From contig JAKVBT010000005.1 of NCBI GenBank assembly GCA_022446905.1, positions 48,898-96,453 of the forward strand: DNA of 47,556 nt, given 5' to 3'. This DNA comes from Phycisphaerales bacterium (lineage in GTDB: Bacteria; Planctomycetota; Phycisphaerae; Phycisphaerales; SM1A02). Of the stretch, positions 8,871 through 17,780 are shown piece after piece (position 1 is the stretch's first letter; each line of letters opens with the position of its first letter). The position numbers and the translations under genes were made by a program. The notes below the pieces were generated by a model. It had not been told where the DNA came from. It saw only the letters and a program-made list of their open reading frames with translations, and ran no database searches.

Positions 8871-9695
8871 ATGCCCCTTTCACGCCTTGGAACCACCTCC
8901 TGGAGCCTACAGCCAGCCGACCCTGCAGATTTGGTCCGGCTGATCCATGACACTGGTCTAGACGCCGTGCAACTCGGCCTGAGCCCTGTTGTCACGGACC
9001 GGGCTGTCTGGGCACAGACCGTACCTCGGTTGCTGGAGTCGAATATCACTTTGCTCAGCGGCATGATGATGCCGGTGGCGGAGGACTACACCACACTTGA
9101 GTCCATTCGTCAGACGGGTGGTGTGCGACCAAATGAGACATGGCCAGCAAATGAGGCGATGGCGCGAGCGATGGCAGTGTTGGCATCCAATGCGGGCATC
9201 AGCATGGTGACGATGCATGCCGGTTGCATTCCTGAATCTGCTGAGGATCCTGAACATGCCACCATGCTCAGTCGACTCCGTCTGCTTGCGGATGTCTTCT
9301 ATCGTGAAGGTGTGCATCTGGCTTTTGAGACTGGGCAGGAATCTGCAGCGTCGTTGTTGGATGTTCTGGCGGCACTGGATCACCCCGGCGTTGGCATCAA
9401 CTTTGATCCTGCGAACATGCTGCTGTATGGGTCAGGTGATCCAATTGAAGCGATGCGTCTGCTGAGTCCGTACATCATGGGTCTTCATCTCAAAGATGCT
9501 GTGCCCTCAAGCGTACCTGGAACATGGGGAACGGAAATGCCGCTGGGGCAGGGCGCGGTCGATTGGGATTCTTTCTTTGCACTGGCTCACGAACTTCCTC
9601 ACAGCGTTGATGCAGTCATTGAGCGTGAAGGTGGTGACCAGCGCGTCGAGCAGATTCGCATGGGTGTTGACTTCGTCAGGACACACTTCACATGA
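8871..9695 (+). CDS. Sugar phosphate isomerase/epimerase-type TIM barrel protein
   Basis: This 274-residue protein belongs to the xylose-isomerase-like/AP-endonuclease-2 TIM-barrel family. It opens with L-G-T-T-S-W-S-L and D-A-V-Q-L-G. It contains strand ends carrying typical metal ligands: the H-A-G of beta-4, [14 protein letters not shown] and G-L-H-L-K-D, with a late E-R-E-G. Such enzymes epimerise or isomerise sugars or cyclitols with a divalent metal; the substrate here cannot be told. The start at 8871 is supported by GGAG eight bases upstream and by the family N-terminus; a longer in-frame form from 8607 would cross the divergent gene and lacks homology. Its stop overlaps the gamma-glutamyltransferase start by ATGA, implying coupled translation. 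Confidence 0.88.
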   Translation: MPLSRLGTTSWSLQPADPADLVRLIHDTGLDAVQLGLSPVVTDRAVWAQTVPRLLESNITLLSGMMMPVAEDYTTLESIRQTGGVRPNETWPANEAMARAMAVLASNAGISMVTMHAGCIPESAEDPEHATMLSRLRLLADVFYREGVHLAFETGQESAASLLDVLAALDHPGVGINFDPANMLLYGSGDPIEAMRLLSPYIMGLHLKDAVPSSVPGTWGTEMPLGQGAVDWDSFFALAHELPHSVDAVIEREGGDQRVEQIRMGVDFVRTHFT

Positions 9696-11377
9696 TGTGG
9701 GCAGTTGGAACTTTTTGTCTCGTTGTTGCAAGCAGTGCCGAAGGGGCATCATTTGTGCGTGGTGCTGTGGCCGCAGATCATGCGGTTGCTTCGGCTGCTG
9801 GTGTCGAAATGCTTCGCAGAGGTGGAAGTGCGATCGATGCTGCTGTGGCGACTAGTTTCTGCCTTTCGGTGGTCGATCCATTCAGTTGTGGAGTGGGTGG
9901 TGGTGGCTTCATGGTGGTGTCGGCGCCAAGTCATGCCGACGCGCCGCGCCGCCACTTTGCACTGAATTACCGTGAAACAACACCGGCAGACATTGGACCA
10001 CAGTTTTATGTGGAGCGGGGTCCACTGGCGAGTCGCTATGGGGGCGCGGCCAGTGGTGTGCCAGGGACGGTTGCTGGGCTCTGGGCGGCGCATCAGCGAT
10101 GGGGACGATTGCCATGGGCTTCCTGTTTGGAACCCGCCATTCGTGCTGCGACTCGCGGTGTTCAAGTCGGTCCACCGTGGATCGCTGCGGTGGACTGGGT
10201 TGGCGGTGTTCGTGCCAAGCACCCCGAGTTGCACGAGGTCAGCGCATGGGTTTGGACTCATCTTTGTAATGACGGTCGGTTGCAAGTGGGTGATGTTGTT
10301 CGGCAGCCAGCACAGGCCAGCCTTTTGGTTCGCATTGCAAGCGAAGGTCCTTCAGCGTTTTATGAGGGTGAGGTCGCGACGGACATTGTGCAGACCCTCG
10401 CACGCTTTGGCGGCGTGATGTCACGAAGCGATTTGCATCGATACGAACCCCGCTGGGAGATTCCCTTGCAGCGTGGAATTTTGTCGAGCGCATACGATTT
10501 GATTTCGATGCCACCTCCAAGCAGTGGCGGGGTTGCGATGCAGCAGATGCTGGGCATCATTGATCGTCGCATGGCTGATATACCTGATGTGGATTCGCCA
10601 ATATGGTCGCATCTGCTCATTGAGGCAATGCGGAGTGCGTTTGCTGACCGCGCGCGATTTGGAGCCGATGGGGTGCAGGTCGCTGTGCCTATTCGAGAGA
10701 TGACGCACCCATCACGCCTGGACGAGGCTGCTGCGGCGATCCCACTGGATCGAGCGCGTGCTTCAGGAGAAGCTGGCATTCTCCCCCCTCCAGATGACGC
10801 TGGCACCAGCCACTTTTGTGTCTACACCCGTGACGGGTGGGCCGTTTCATGTACCGAGACGATCAACTTGTCATTTGGCAGTTTGTTGGCAGTACCCAAA
10901 TGGGGGATCGTGCTGAATAACGAAATGGACGACTTCGCTACACGGCCCGGCGAACCTAATGCGTTTGGTCTTGTACAGAGCGATCGTAATGCTCCCGCGC
11001 CTGGCAAACGGCCATTAAGCAGCATGTCTCCGACGATCGTGACCCAAGGCGACCGTGTGGTACTGATTGCGGGGGCCTCTGGCGGTCCGCGGATCATCAA
11101 TGGCACCCTACAAGTCATCCTCAATGTGCTGCTGCAAGGTATGACTCCAGTCGAAGCACTCGCTGCACCCCGTTTGCATCACCAGTGGCTTCCGGACATG
11201 GTGCAGTTTGAAAAACTTTGGACACACGCAGAGAGCATCGAGGCATTGGAGGCCATGGGGCACGAAACTGGGCGACGTGAGACGGTGGGCAAGGTGCAAC
11301 TCATCGTCATTGATGAGAACGGCGCCATTTCGCCGGCAAGTGATCCACGTAAACATGGTGTACCAGCCGGCTGGTAA
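9692..11377 (+). CDS. ggt: Gamma-glutamyltransferase (periplasmic, Ntn-hydrolase)
   Basis: Gamma-glutamyltransferases cleave the gamma-glutamyl bond of glutathione and related peptides and mature by self-cleavage into large and small subunits. The 561-residue precursor begins with a short hydrophobic stretch ending near A-E-G-A, consistent with a signal peptide. It has the family opening [11 protein letters not shown], the glycine-rich G-V-G-G-G-G-F, and N-Y-R-E-T with the substrate-binding Arg. The autoprocessing site is G-T-S-H-F, with Thr372 as probable nucleophile. A later A-S-G-G-P oxyanion-type segment is present. Length is normal. The gene overlaps the TIM-barrel gene by four bases. 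Why an isomerase-like enzyme is paired with this peptidase is unclear. Confidence 0.93.
   Translation: MMWAVGTFCLVVASSAEGASFVRGAVAADHAVASAAGVEMLRRGGSAIDAAVATSFCLSVVDPFSCGVGGGGFMVVSAPSHADAPRRHFALNYRETTPADIGPQFYVERGPLASRYGGAASGVPGTVAGLWAAHQRWGRLPWASCLEPAIRAATRGVQVGPPWIAAVDWVGGVRAKHPELHEVSAWVWTHLCNDGRLQVGDVVRQPAQASLLVRIASEGPSAFYEGEVATDIVQTLARFGGVMSRSDLHRYEPRWEIPLQRGILSSAYDLISMPPPSSGGVAMQQMLGIIDRRMADIPDVDSPIWSHLLIEAMRSAFADRARFGADGVQVAVPIREMTHPSRLDEAAAAIPLDRARASGEAGILPPPDDAGTSHFCVYTRDGWAVSCTETINLSFGSLLAVPKWGIVLNNEMDDFATRPGEPNAFGLVQSDRNAPAPGKRPLSSMSPTIVTQGDRVVLIAGASGGPRIINGTLQVILNVLLQGMTPVEALAAPRLHHQWLPDMVQFEKLWTHAESIEALEAMGHETGRRETVGKVQLIVIDENGAISPASDPRKHGVPAGW
11361..11376. repeat. 16-bp perfect palindrome over the ggt stop codon
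   Basis: TACCAGCCGGCTGGTA is its own reverse complement. It spans the last codons and stop of the gamma-glutamyltransferase gene and lies 25 bases from the end of the convergent haem-propeller gene. It could fold as a short hairpin in either transcript, but there is no T-tract on either side, so calling it a terminator is not justified. Confidence 0.35.
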
Positions 11378-11401
11378 TGGTTCTGTGTTAAATGGCCGGT
11401 C

Positions 11402-14400
11402 TTATGGTGATTGTTGGAGTCGTTGCAGTGCTTGTCGTGCCTGCACAAATCCTGGTCGGATCTGAATAGCTCGAGTCAATGCCCCAATGGCGTTGTCGCG
11501 CTGACCTGTACGTGCGTAGACCGTACCGAGGTGATACCACCCCAGTGCGAATTGTGGCTCAGCCTGAACCGCTGCTTGCAGGCGCTGGATCGCAACATCG
11601 TTGGCGCCAGTTGCGGCCAGGGCATAGCCCGAGGCGGCCAGTGTGCGTGCATGGCCGGGATTCAGTGCTACTGCTGCTTCGAGTTGTCTGATGGCTTGGT
11701 CGAAACGTTTAAGTTTGACTAGAAGGTTGCCGGCTTGAAATCGCGCGTTGTGTTGTTCTGGCGTCAAGTGGACTGCTTGCAAGGCGGCTTCAAGAGCTTC
11801 TTCATCGTGTCCACTTTCCTTAGCTGCTGTAGCGTAGCGCAAAAGCCAGTGACTGCGTATTGGACCTTCGAATGAACTGCTGAAGGCAGTGTCTCGGGGT
11901 ACGGCTACTGCTCTTCGGTAAAGCCTCAGTGCTTCTTCGGGCCGATCAGCATGTCCATGCCACTGCGCCAGTTGGAAGAGCGAGGGTGCGTGTAGTGGGT
12001 GCTCATCAATGATCTGCATCCACACCGCTGCCGCTTGTTCCTTCTGGCCGGCCAGATACATGGCCCAAGCGTGCTGTGTGCGCAACTCTAGGTGATCTGG
12101 GTCATGTGTAATCGATTCGTTGAGATGATTCAGTGCGAGCGTCACTCCCGCATCTGTCCGCTGGTTGGGCATCAATAGGAGCGTTGCTAGTGCCACTCGC
12201 GCATCCACGTTGGTGGGATCGACTTCGATGGCGCGGTTGAGCAGTTCGGTGGCGCGATCCAATCGCCCGGCGATGAAGTGGATTTGCGCTGCAACGACCA
12301 GATTGGCTGGCGAAAGAGACTCATTCTGAACAGCATCAAGCCATGGGTCCAGAGGCTGCAAGCCCATGTCCATAGCGGGTGCAGGAAGTGCTGTCCGGCC
12401 ATCAACTCGAGCACGGGCGAGTGTGAGCAACCCTGCTGCTGGCGCAATGTCGCGTCCTTCGAGCAAATCAATGACTTGTTGCCATTTGCCGGCATCTGCA
12501 GCAATCTGAGCCAGGCCCATCGCGGCCATCGGATGGTCTTGGGCGCGTCGCCAGGCTTGTTCAGCGGCGAAGACATTGCCTTGCCCTGCGTAGAGTTCCC
12601 CTAGACGGATGTGTATCGGAGCGTAGTTGGCGTCAAGTTCGGCGGCCATCTGAAGATAGGCCGTTGCAGATTGACTGTCGCCAATGACCGTGGCGAGCAA
12701 TCCGCGGTAGTAGGGCCATTTCGGATTGGTAGGTTCATCCTCACTCGCTTCGGCATAGGCAGCGTTTGCAAGTTCCGAAAGATCATTAGCGTGGAGAATC
12801 ATTCCACGTTGTCCAGCGTTGGATGCCAAAGCGAGTGCAGACTCCACCGCCGGTGATATCGCTCGGATTGCTGTTTGGTTGAATTCCCCCGCACTTGGGC
12901 TCGTTCTAAAGTAGGTAATGGGCGCGATGCGATCAAATGGTGCATACAAACCCATGCCGCCAGCCACGATGTCTGGCCAGCCATCATCATCAACATCGCC
13001 CACAGCGCACGTCACCAGATGCGTCGGCGTTTCTGCAAGGTCTTGGCTGAGGAATGACCCGTCTTCCTGCTGCGACCACCAACGGACACTCGGGGTGCCA
13101 GGAACGTTCCAGTCAGCAAACTCGCTGACAGCAACAATGTCGGCATCGCCATCTGCATCTAGGTCTGCAATTGTCGGTCCATAGGCGCCGTCAAAGTGTC
13201 CAAGTCGATGAAATTGGAATTGGTACTGGCCCAGATTCTCCAGCCACTGCACACCGTGTGTGGGCAGCGGGCGGTAGCCAACAGACACGAATGCGTCGCC
13301 ATTGGCCCAAGCGATATCCATGTCTCCATCGCCGTCGATGTCTCCGACGTCGATGCCACTGCTGGAAAAGTCAGCGTCAGCGACATCGTGCAATACCAGC
13401 GGTGTGAAGTGGCCGCGTCCATCGTTGATAAAGGCCTGAACCGTTTCCCACTCTTGAGAGAACAGAGCAACAATGTCGAGATCACCGTCCTGATCGATAT
13501 CGACGATCGGACTGTGGATGGCGCCAGAGCGGTCCATCAAGTGATGCATCTCAAATGTGCCATCCTCGAGTTGCTCCATCCACTGCACCGCACCATGCAC
13601 ATACCCAAACTGGGCAAGGGCAAGATCAAGATCTCCGTCTCCATCGAGATCGCCTGGCTGCACATCTGTGACTCGATGTGTTCCTTGGACCAACGATTTC
13701 GGCGTGAATTGGTCTTCGCCGTTGTTCTCAAGCAAGATGACCTGACCGCTCATGTCAGTAGATGGCAGCATGACGCCCATGTCGGCCACCAAGACATCGA
13801 TATCGCCATCGGCATCGATGTCCGCCAGTTCAGCATGCACCGGCGCGCCGATATCAGATGCGATGATCGCACGCGTGAACCGGCCATCGGGCATTTGGCG
13901 ATCCCAGAGCACAGCATGTGCGCCAACATCACATGTGACAATGTCCAGCATCCCGTCCTGATTGAGATCATCAAGTTCGACATGGGCGATGATCGGGGGG
14001 TCATCTGCACGTGCTTCTGGTCCAATCGTTGAAGCTTGCAGCGACAAGGGGATGAAGCCAGATTGGCTTCGCCCAACTTGGGTCGTCGAGGAGAACGTCT
14101 TTGGTGTGTTGGGGGTTGTCAGCTGTGGAATCCCTGAGGTGGGGAAGTTCTGCTGGATATATCGGCCGACATCCGCAGCTTGGGCGGGTGTGCCTCCAAG
14201 CGTTGACATGCTTGGCATGGCGGTGCCTGGCTTTCCGAAGCGCACCATGTGCAGGAATCGCCAAGGCTCTTGCTGTGCCACAGTGCCAAGCCAAGTCGGA
14301 TCCTCATGGCTGCCAAAGTTCAGCCAGCGGCCGTCCGGGCCATGGCACACCAAACACTGCATGCTGCCAGCGGTTCCTTGTTGAAAGCGATTCGCTCCAG

Positions 14401-14818
14401 CATCTGGATTACCAATGAAGTCGCCATCGGGCGTGATGTAGAGATTGGTATCCACCGTGCCGCGGCGCAGAAAAGCAATGAGATCCCGTAGGTCGTCATC
14501 AGTCAGACCATGGTCAGCGTAGCCGTGTCCGTTCGGTAGGTTGACGAATTTCAGCAGGTTGAATAGTTCAGCATCAGTGCGTGAGGTTGTATGGACTTCT
14601 TTGTAATCCCAGCCATGACACGTCGCGCAACGAAAGGTCTGGATGTCTTCCGTTGCAGTCTGTTCGTTGGATAACGCGTGCCTACCGGAGGGGGGTGCTA
14701 TGCCGATCTCTGTCCACCAGGTGTCCCAGAGACGCCCGCCGCGAATTGGATCGCCTTCCAAGATCCCTGCGATAGCGACCGATGACATCAGGCAAACAAG
14801 GATGAGCAGTCGTACCAA
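11402..14818 (-). CDS. Secreted dihaem-motif, FG-GAP propeller and TPR protein
   Basis: This 1138-residue protein has a signal peptide (ending near residue 17) and three parts. Residues 25-230 form a cytochrome c-like region with two C-x-x-C-H haem sites (Cys64-His68 and Cys155-His159) and a G-T-A-M-P candidate axial Met. Residues 275-670 carry about seven FG-GAP/VCBS calcium loops (D-x-D-x-D-G-x-x-D-I), enough for one beta-propeller. Residues 690-1138 are TPR-like helical repeats. The haem part suggests periplasmic electron transfer; the propeller and TPR parts suggest substrate or protein binding. The substrate is unknown. The order resembles planctomycete multi-domain cytochrome proteins, but I know no characterised protein with this exact layout. 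It is convergent with ggt and divergent from the FmdB-like gene. No oxidase or other cytochrome gene is adjacent. Confidence 0.93.
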   Translation of the reverse strand: MVRLLILVCLMSSVAIAGILEGDPIRGGRLWDTWWTEIGIAPPSGRHALSNEQTATEDIQTFRCATCHGWDYKEVHTTSRTDAELFNLLKFVNLPNGHGYADHGLTDDDLRDLIAFLRRGTVDTNLYITPDGDFIGNPDAGANRFQQGTAGSMQCLVCHGPDGRWLNFGSHEDPTWLGTVAQQEPWRFLHMVRFGKPGTAMPSMSTLGGTPAQAADVGRYIQQNFPTSGIPQLTTPNTPKTFSSTTQVGRSQSGFIPLSLQASTIGPEARADDPPIIAHVELDDLNQDGMLDIVTCDVGAHAVLWDRQMPDGRFTRAIIASDIGAPVHAELADIDADGDIDVLVADMGVMLPSTDMSGQVILLENNGEDQFTPKSLVQGTHRVTDVQPGDLDGDGDLDLALAQFGYVHGAVQWMEQLEDGTFEMHHLMDRSGAIHSPIVDIDQDGDLDIVALFSQEWETVQAFINDGRGHFTPLVLHDVADADFSSSGIDVGDIDGDGDMDIAWANGDAFVSVGYRPLPTHGVQWLENLGQYQFQFHRLGHFDGAYGPTIADLDADGDADIVAVSEFADWNVPGTPSVRWWSQQEDGSFLSQDLAETPTHLVTCAVGDVDDDGWPDIVAGGMGLYAPFDRIAPITYFRTSPSAGEFNQTAIRAISPAVESALALASNAGQRGMILHANDLSELANAAYAEASEDEPTNPKWPYYRGLLATVIGDSQSATAYLQMAAELDANYAPIHIRLGELYAGQGNVFAAEQAWRRAQDHPMAAMGLAQIAADAGKWQQVIDLLEGRDIAPAAGLLTLARARVDGRTALPAPAMDMGLQPLDPWLDAVQNESLSPANLVVAAQIHFIAGRLDRATELLNRAIEVDPTNVDARVALATLLLMPNQRTDAGVTLALNHLNESITHDPDHLELRTQHAWAMYLAGQKEQAAAVWMQIIDEHPLHAPSLFQLAQWHGHADRPEEALRLYRRAVAVPRDTAFSSSFEGPIRSHWLLRYATAAKESGHDEEALEAALQAVHLTPEQHNARFQAGNLLVKLKRFDQAIRQLEAAVALNPGHARTLAASGYALAATGANDVAIQRLQAAVQAEPQFALGWYHLGTVYARTGQRDNAIGALTRAIQIRPGFVQARQALQRLQQSP

Positions 14819-14888
14819 GGCGTTCTCCCGCGATAGCTGGATTGTATCGGTTGGACGTCGCTAGTCTTGTGGGAACTACAATCTTCCT

Positions 14889-15182
14889 ATGCCCACATAT
14901 CTCTATCAGGTCATCACCGATGACGGCTCAGATGGTGAAGTCTTCGAAGTCGTGCAGCCGATGAGTGAGCAGCCGCTGACCAAGCATCCGGAAACCGGTG
15001 TGCCGGTACGTCGAATTCCCGCACTGCCCAACATCGCGGGAAAGTGGTCAGATATCAAGGGCAAGGCGCAAATGAGCAATAAGAACCTCGACCGTCTTGG
15101 CTTTACCAAGTACGAGCGTGCTGGTGACGGGCATTATGAAAAGAAAGCTGGCGAGGGTCCTGATGTCATTTCATCCAATTGA
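14889..15182 (+). CDS. FmdB-like small protein lacking the zinc-ribbon cysteines
   Basis: The 97-residue protein starts M-P-T-Y-L-Y-Q, matching the opening M-P-T-Y-x-Y-x-C of FmdB-type zinc-ribbon regulators. It keeps the following F-E-V-V-Q-P-M-S-E and the P-V-R-R-I segment. The two C-x-x-C pairs that bind zinc in the family are absent; the protein has no cysteine at all. The tail (N-L-D-R-L-G-F-T-K-Y-E-R) is like that seen in planctomycete homologues. Function is unknown even in the typical family, and without zinc binding the fold may be held differently. It is transcribed away from the haem-propeller gene, with only 70 bases between the two starts, so that space must hold both promoters. 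Its stop is 7 bases from the convergent hydrolase gene. Confidence 0.8.
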   Translation: MPTYLYQVITDDGSDGEVFEVVQPMSEQPLTKHPETGVPVRRIPALPNIAGKWSDIKGKAQMSNKNLDRLGFTKYERAGDGHYEKKAGEGPDVISSN

Positions 15183-15189
15183 CCGTGTG

Positions 15190-16401
15190 TCACTGGCACG
15201 CACCCCATCGACTTAGCAAATCCATAAGATCATCGACGTCAATGGTTCCATTGGTATCGCTGTCTCCTTGGCAGGTGCCAAGGAGTGCATCGATGGCCTC
15301 TCGGTCAGCAATGTCTACAGTGCCATCCTCGTTGACATCAGCCGTATGCAGGTTGGTTGACTGAGGTGTGTAGGTCACGGTGTCGACGACCATTTTGAGA
15401 CTTTCCCCAGGAGCACCGAAAGTGCCTGCCCAACTTGGACACCAAGGGCCAATGAAGAGTGGTGCGGGCATCGAGCTATCAGGCACAGTGGGTTTCATTT
15501 GTCCCGGGGTGTAGTGCATGAACTCATAGGCGTCAGATTCGATGTAGCTCGACGTCCCAGAGTCCCAAGCGTACGCCTTTCCCTGAGTGCGAGTCTGGCC
15601 GCCAATGGTCTCGGGCGGGAATGGGGATGAGGTATTGAAGAATCGACGTTCCATGTAGTAGCCGATCGGATACCCCCCGGTCTTGATGGAGTCGTCGTAG
15701 AACTGAATCTTGTCGTCGTAAATGATGAACGCGAGGATGAAACTCTCTTGTTCTTGTCCATCGCCAAACCAATACTCGACTCGTCTGGTGTCGCCGCGAT
15801 CGCCTCCGCACCATTTGATCCGATAGGTCCGCATGATTTCCTGTGAAAGATCAAGATTGTGACGCGTGACATCCTGCCAGGCAGTGGCATATCGATATTC
15901 ACTATTCGGATTGTGGTTGTACACGGTAAATCTTGCCACCCGAGCGCTCGGCTCAGACGCCGCTTGAGCCTCTGGATACCCCGGACATGTGTCATTCGCG
16001 ACGATGAGTGAGCCTGGCTGCTGATCGCTCGCTGATTGGTGTGATGGCACCGAAGTTAGTTCTAGGTCAATCTCAGAATAGTAACTCTCAGCCGCGTAGG
16101 TCCAGACACATGAGGCTACGCCAGGCGCTGCAATGATCTTAGCCCGGACATCAAACTGACCTGGTCCGAGGGGCATCGTGGTGCTCATGATGCCGCCAAC
16201 GGCATCAGATGTCACAGTTAGTTCGACCTGTTGGGCAGCGGAATTCCAATGCACATTGGCAGCGCTCCACCGACCAGAATGATCTTGCTTTATCCAATCA
16301 GATGCAAAAGGATCTGTATCAAAATTCCAGGTTGTGCTTGAAGCCAACGACGATGTGCTCAGGGAGGCTATCAGTCCATAGATTGGCCATGCATGCTTCA
16401 T
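15190..16401 (-). CDS. Secreted GH16-like glycoside hydrolase with dockerin-like tail
   Basis: The 403-residue product (start ATG 16401) has an N-terminal signal peptide and a jelly-roll-like domain. This contains Y-Y-S-E-I-D-L-E, which fits the GH16 catalytic motif E-x-D-x-E (Glu110, Asp112, Glu114 in this numbering). GH16 enzymes cleave beta-glucans and marine galactans such as agar or carrageenan; the substrate is not determined here. The last 50 residues form two calcium-loop-like repeats (D-V-N-E-D-G and D-T-N-G-T-I-D) ending W-G-A-C-Q, a dockerin-like tail. The start overlaps the stop of the upstream gene as ATGA, so translation is coupled. A TTG six bases further upstream is an alternative start. 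GH16 assignment rests on the motif and the sandwich-like pattern. Confidence 0.8.
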   Translation of the reverse strand: MKHAWPIYGLIASLSTSSLASSTTWNFDTDPFASDWIKQDHSGRWSAANVHWNSAAQQVELTVTSDAVGGIMSTTMPLGPGQFDVRAKIIAAPGVASCVWTYAAESYYSEIDLELTSVPSHQSASDQQPGSLIVANDTCPGYPEAQAASEPSARVARFTVYNHNPNSEYRYATAWQDVTRHNLDLSQEIMRTYRIKWCGGDRGDTRRVEYWFGDGQEQESFILAFIIYDDKIQFYDDSIKTGGYPIGYYMERRFFNTSSPFPPETIGGQTRTQGKAYAWDSGTSSYIESDAYEFMHYTPGQMKPTVPDSSMPAPLFIGPWCPSWAGTFGAPGESLKMVVDTVTYTPQSTNLHTADVNEDGTVDIADREAIDALLGTCQGDSDTNGTIDVDDLMDLLSRWGACQ

Positions 16402-17642
16402 TGACAAGGGCCCCAGGATTGAAGCATGTGCATGAGATCTTCAATATCGATCATCCCATCCGTATTGGAGTCATGAGCACAACTTGAAATCGCGTCATAC
16501 ATGATGTCTAGATCGGCAGCATTTACGACACCATCATGATTGAGATCAGGGGTGTTTTGCGCCAGTTGCGGTATGCACTTGGATTGATCACCGCAGGCGC
16601 CGCTGGAGGAGCATGCGCCACCCCCTGTGATTTGCACATTGTCTCGGAAGCAGCTGAGCCACTGATAACTGTGCAAAATGAAAGCTCCATAGGGGTGGAA
16701 TTTTTGCTGCTGAGCGCTGGACAACATGTCCCATCCCTCTTGGATGGCCTCATTGAGAAAGTTACGTCGGTAGCTTTCTGGATCAGTCGAATGTGGGTGG
16801 TTGTAGATCCCCGTTGTTCCAAACGAGATCTTCCAGCAGTTTGCTCCAATGTCATCACCTGTGGGGTCAAGTTCAAGGGCGATTGCGCAGTGTTTTCCAG
16901 ATGGTGTGTTGGTGGCGAGCTGAAGTCCCCATTTCATGAATCCATCAGCGCATGGCGCGGTATCTGTTCCAGTACATGGTGTTGTAAAGCAAGGAAGGTT
17001 GCGATACGCCATGACAATGAGTGTGTCAGCGTTGGCCCACGCCTGAGACCAAAGCTGATTGGCCTCTAGGTCATCTTGGACGCTCATTGGGACAAAAGCG
17101 GAGAGTGTTGCCTTCACTTTGGGCGACCCCGCATTATGCGTGTCTAAGAGCGCTCGTACTTGAGACAACATGGATATCCACTGTTGCGTGGTCGTGCCAC
17201 CCTTTGGTTCAACATCAAGGTTGACATCGATTGTGGGGCTTCCGTTGATGACATTGGTGCTCAGTGTGGCATTGCAATTATCGAGGTATGTCAGGATGAC
17301 CGTGACATTCTGGTTGACGTCAGTGGTGCTGCCATTCCAGTCCGTGTCGCCATAATTCAGTGAGAGGTGAACTCCAGCATCGTCCATTGCTTGCACAAAG
17401 CTGTCTGCATGGGCGTAGTTGGCCCCGCCCTGAATCGTGTCGGCGATTTCCTGTACGACCCAGCCTCCGGCGATTGAAGGTGATTTGGATGAGTTTACAA
17501 ACGACACCATGGTCGCTCGATCGCTGTCATTCATGATCGGATACGTCACCCAGTTCATCATGCCAATGGGTGGTGCGCTGATTGCCATAGCGCTCAAGCC
17601 AAAGGTGGCCATGGTGAGGCACGCTGTAACTCGAATATTCAT
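16398..17642 (-). CDS. Secreted TIM-barrel hydrolase-like protein with dockerin-like tail
   Basis: The 414-residue product starts at ATG 17642, preceded by AGGAGA and followed by a good signal peptide; the open frame extends upstream to 17780 without support. The strand pattern suggests a TIM barrel. I-D-V-N-L-D-V-E-P (Asn141, Asp143, Glu145) resembles the D-x-D-x-E strand of GH18 with Asn in the first position, and A-D-T-L-I-V-M-A-Y resembles the later GH18 M-x-Y strand. This is a distant resemblance and the substrate is unknown. Several Cys pairs (C-F-T-T-P-C, C-S-S-S-G-A-C) suggest disulphides. The C-terminus is a dockerin-like tail ending W-G-P-C-Q. It is coupled to the GH16-like gene by an ATGA overlap, so the two enzymes are probably made together, perhaps against one polysaccharide. 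Confidence 0.75.
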   Translation of the reverse strand: MNIRVTACLTMATFGLSAMAISAPPIGMMNWVTYPIMNDSDRATMVSFVNSSKSPSIAGGWVVQEIADTIQGGANYAHADSFVQAMDDAGVHLSLNYGDTDWNGSTTDVNQNVTVILTYLDNCNATLSTNVINGSPTIDVNLDVEPKGGTTTQQWISMLSQVRALLDTHNAGSPKVKATLSAFVPMSVQDDLEANQLWSQAWANADTLIVMAYRNLPCFTTPCTGTDTAPCADGFMKWGLQLATNTPSGKHCAIALELDPTGDDIGANCWKISFGTTGIYNHPHSTDPESYRRNFLNEAIQEGWDMLSSAQQQKFHPYGAFILHSYQWLSCFRDNVQITGGGACSSSGACGDQSKCIPQLAQNTPDLNHDGVVNAADLDIMYDAISSCAHDSNTDGMIDIEDLMHMLQSWGPCQ

Positions 17643-17721
17643 GCTCACGGTATCTCTCCTTGGATAGGAGGATGGCAATCTTGGCTCTGAAAGGCAAGGT
17701 GCTTTGTGCAAAGCCGACTCG

Positions 17722-17756
17722 AAAAAAACGCGCTCCCGGCCAAGTAGCCGGGAGCG
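17722..17756 (-). terminator. Rho-independent terminator of rpsB-tsf
   Basis: On the minus strand a perfect 10-bp GC-rich stem (17747-17756 with 17731-17740, loop 17741-17746) is followed by C-G and a run of seven T. It starts 24 bases after the tsf stop, which is the classic intrinsic terminator arrangement. It also insulates the hydrolase pair downstream. Confidence 0.92.
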
Positions 17757-17780
17757 TCGTAAGGGGCTCTTTGGGATCAA

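Noticed and set aside
13196-14032. 278-codon open frame on the plus strand opposite the haem-propeller gene
   Set aside because: It reads the complement of the D-x-D-x-D-G repeats, giving low-complexity sequence; it is a shadow of the repeats.
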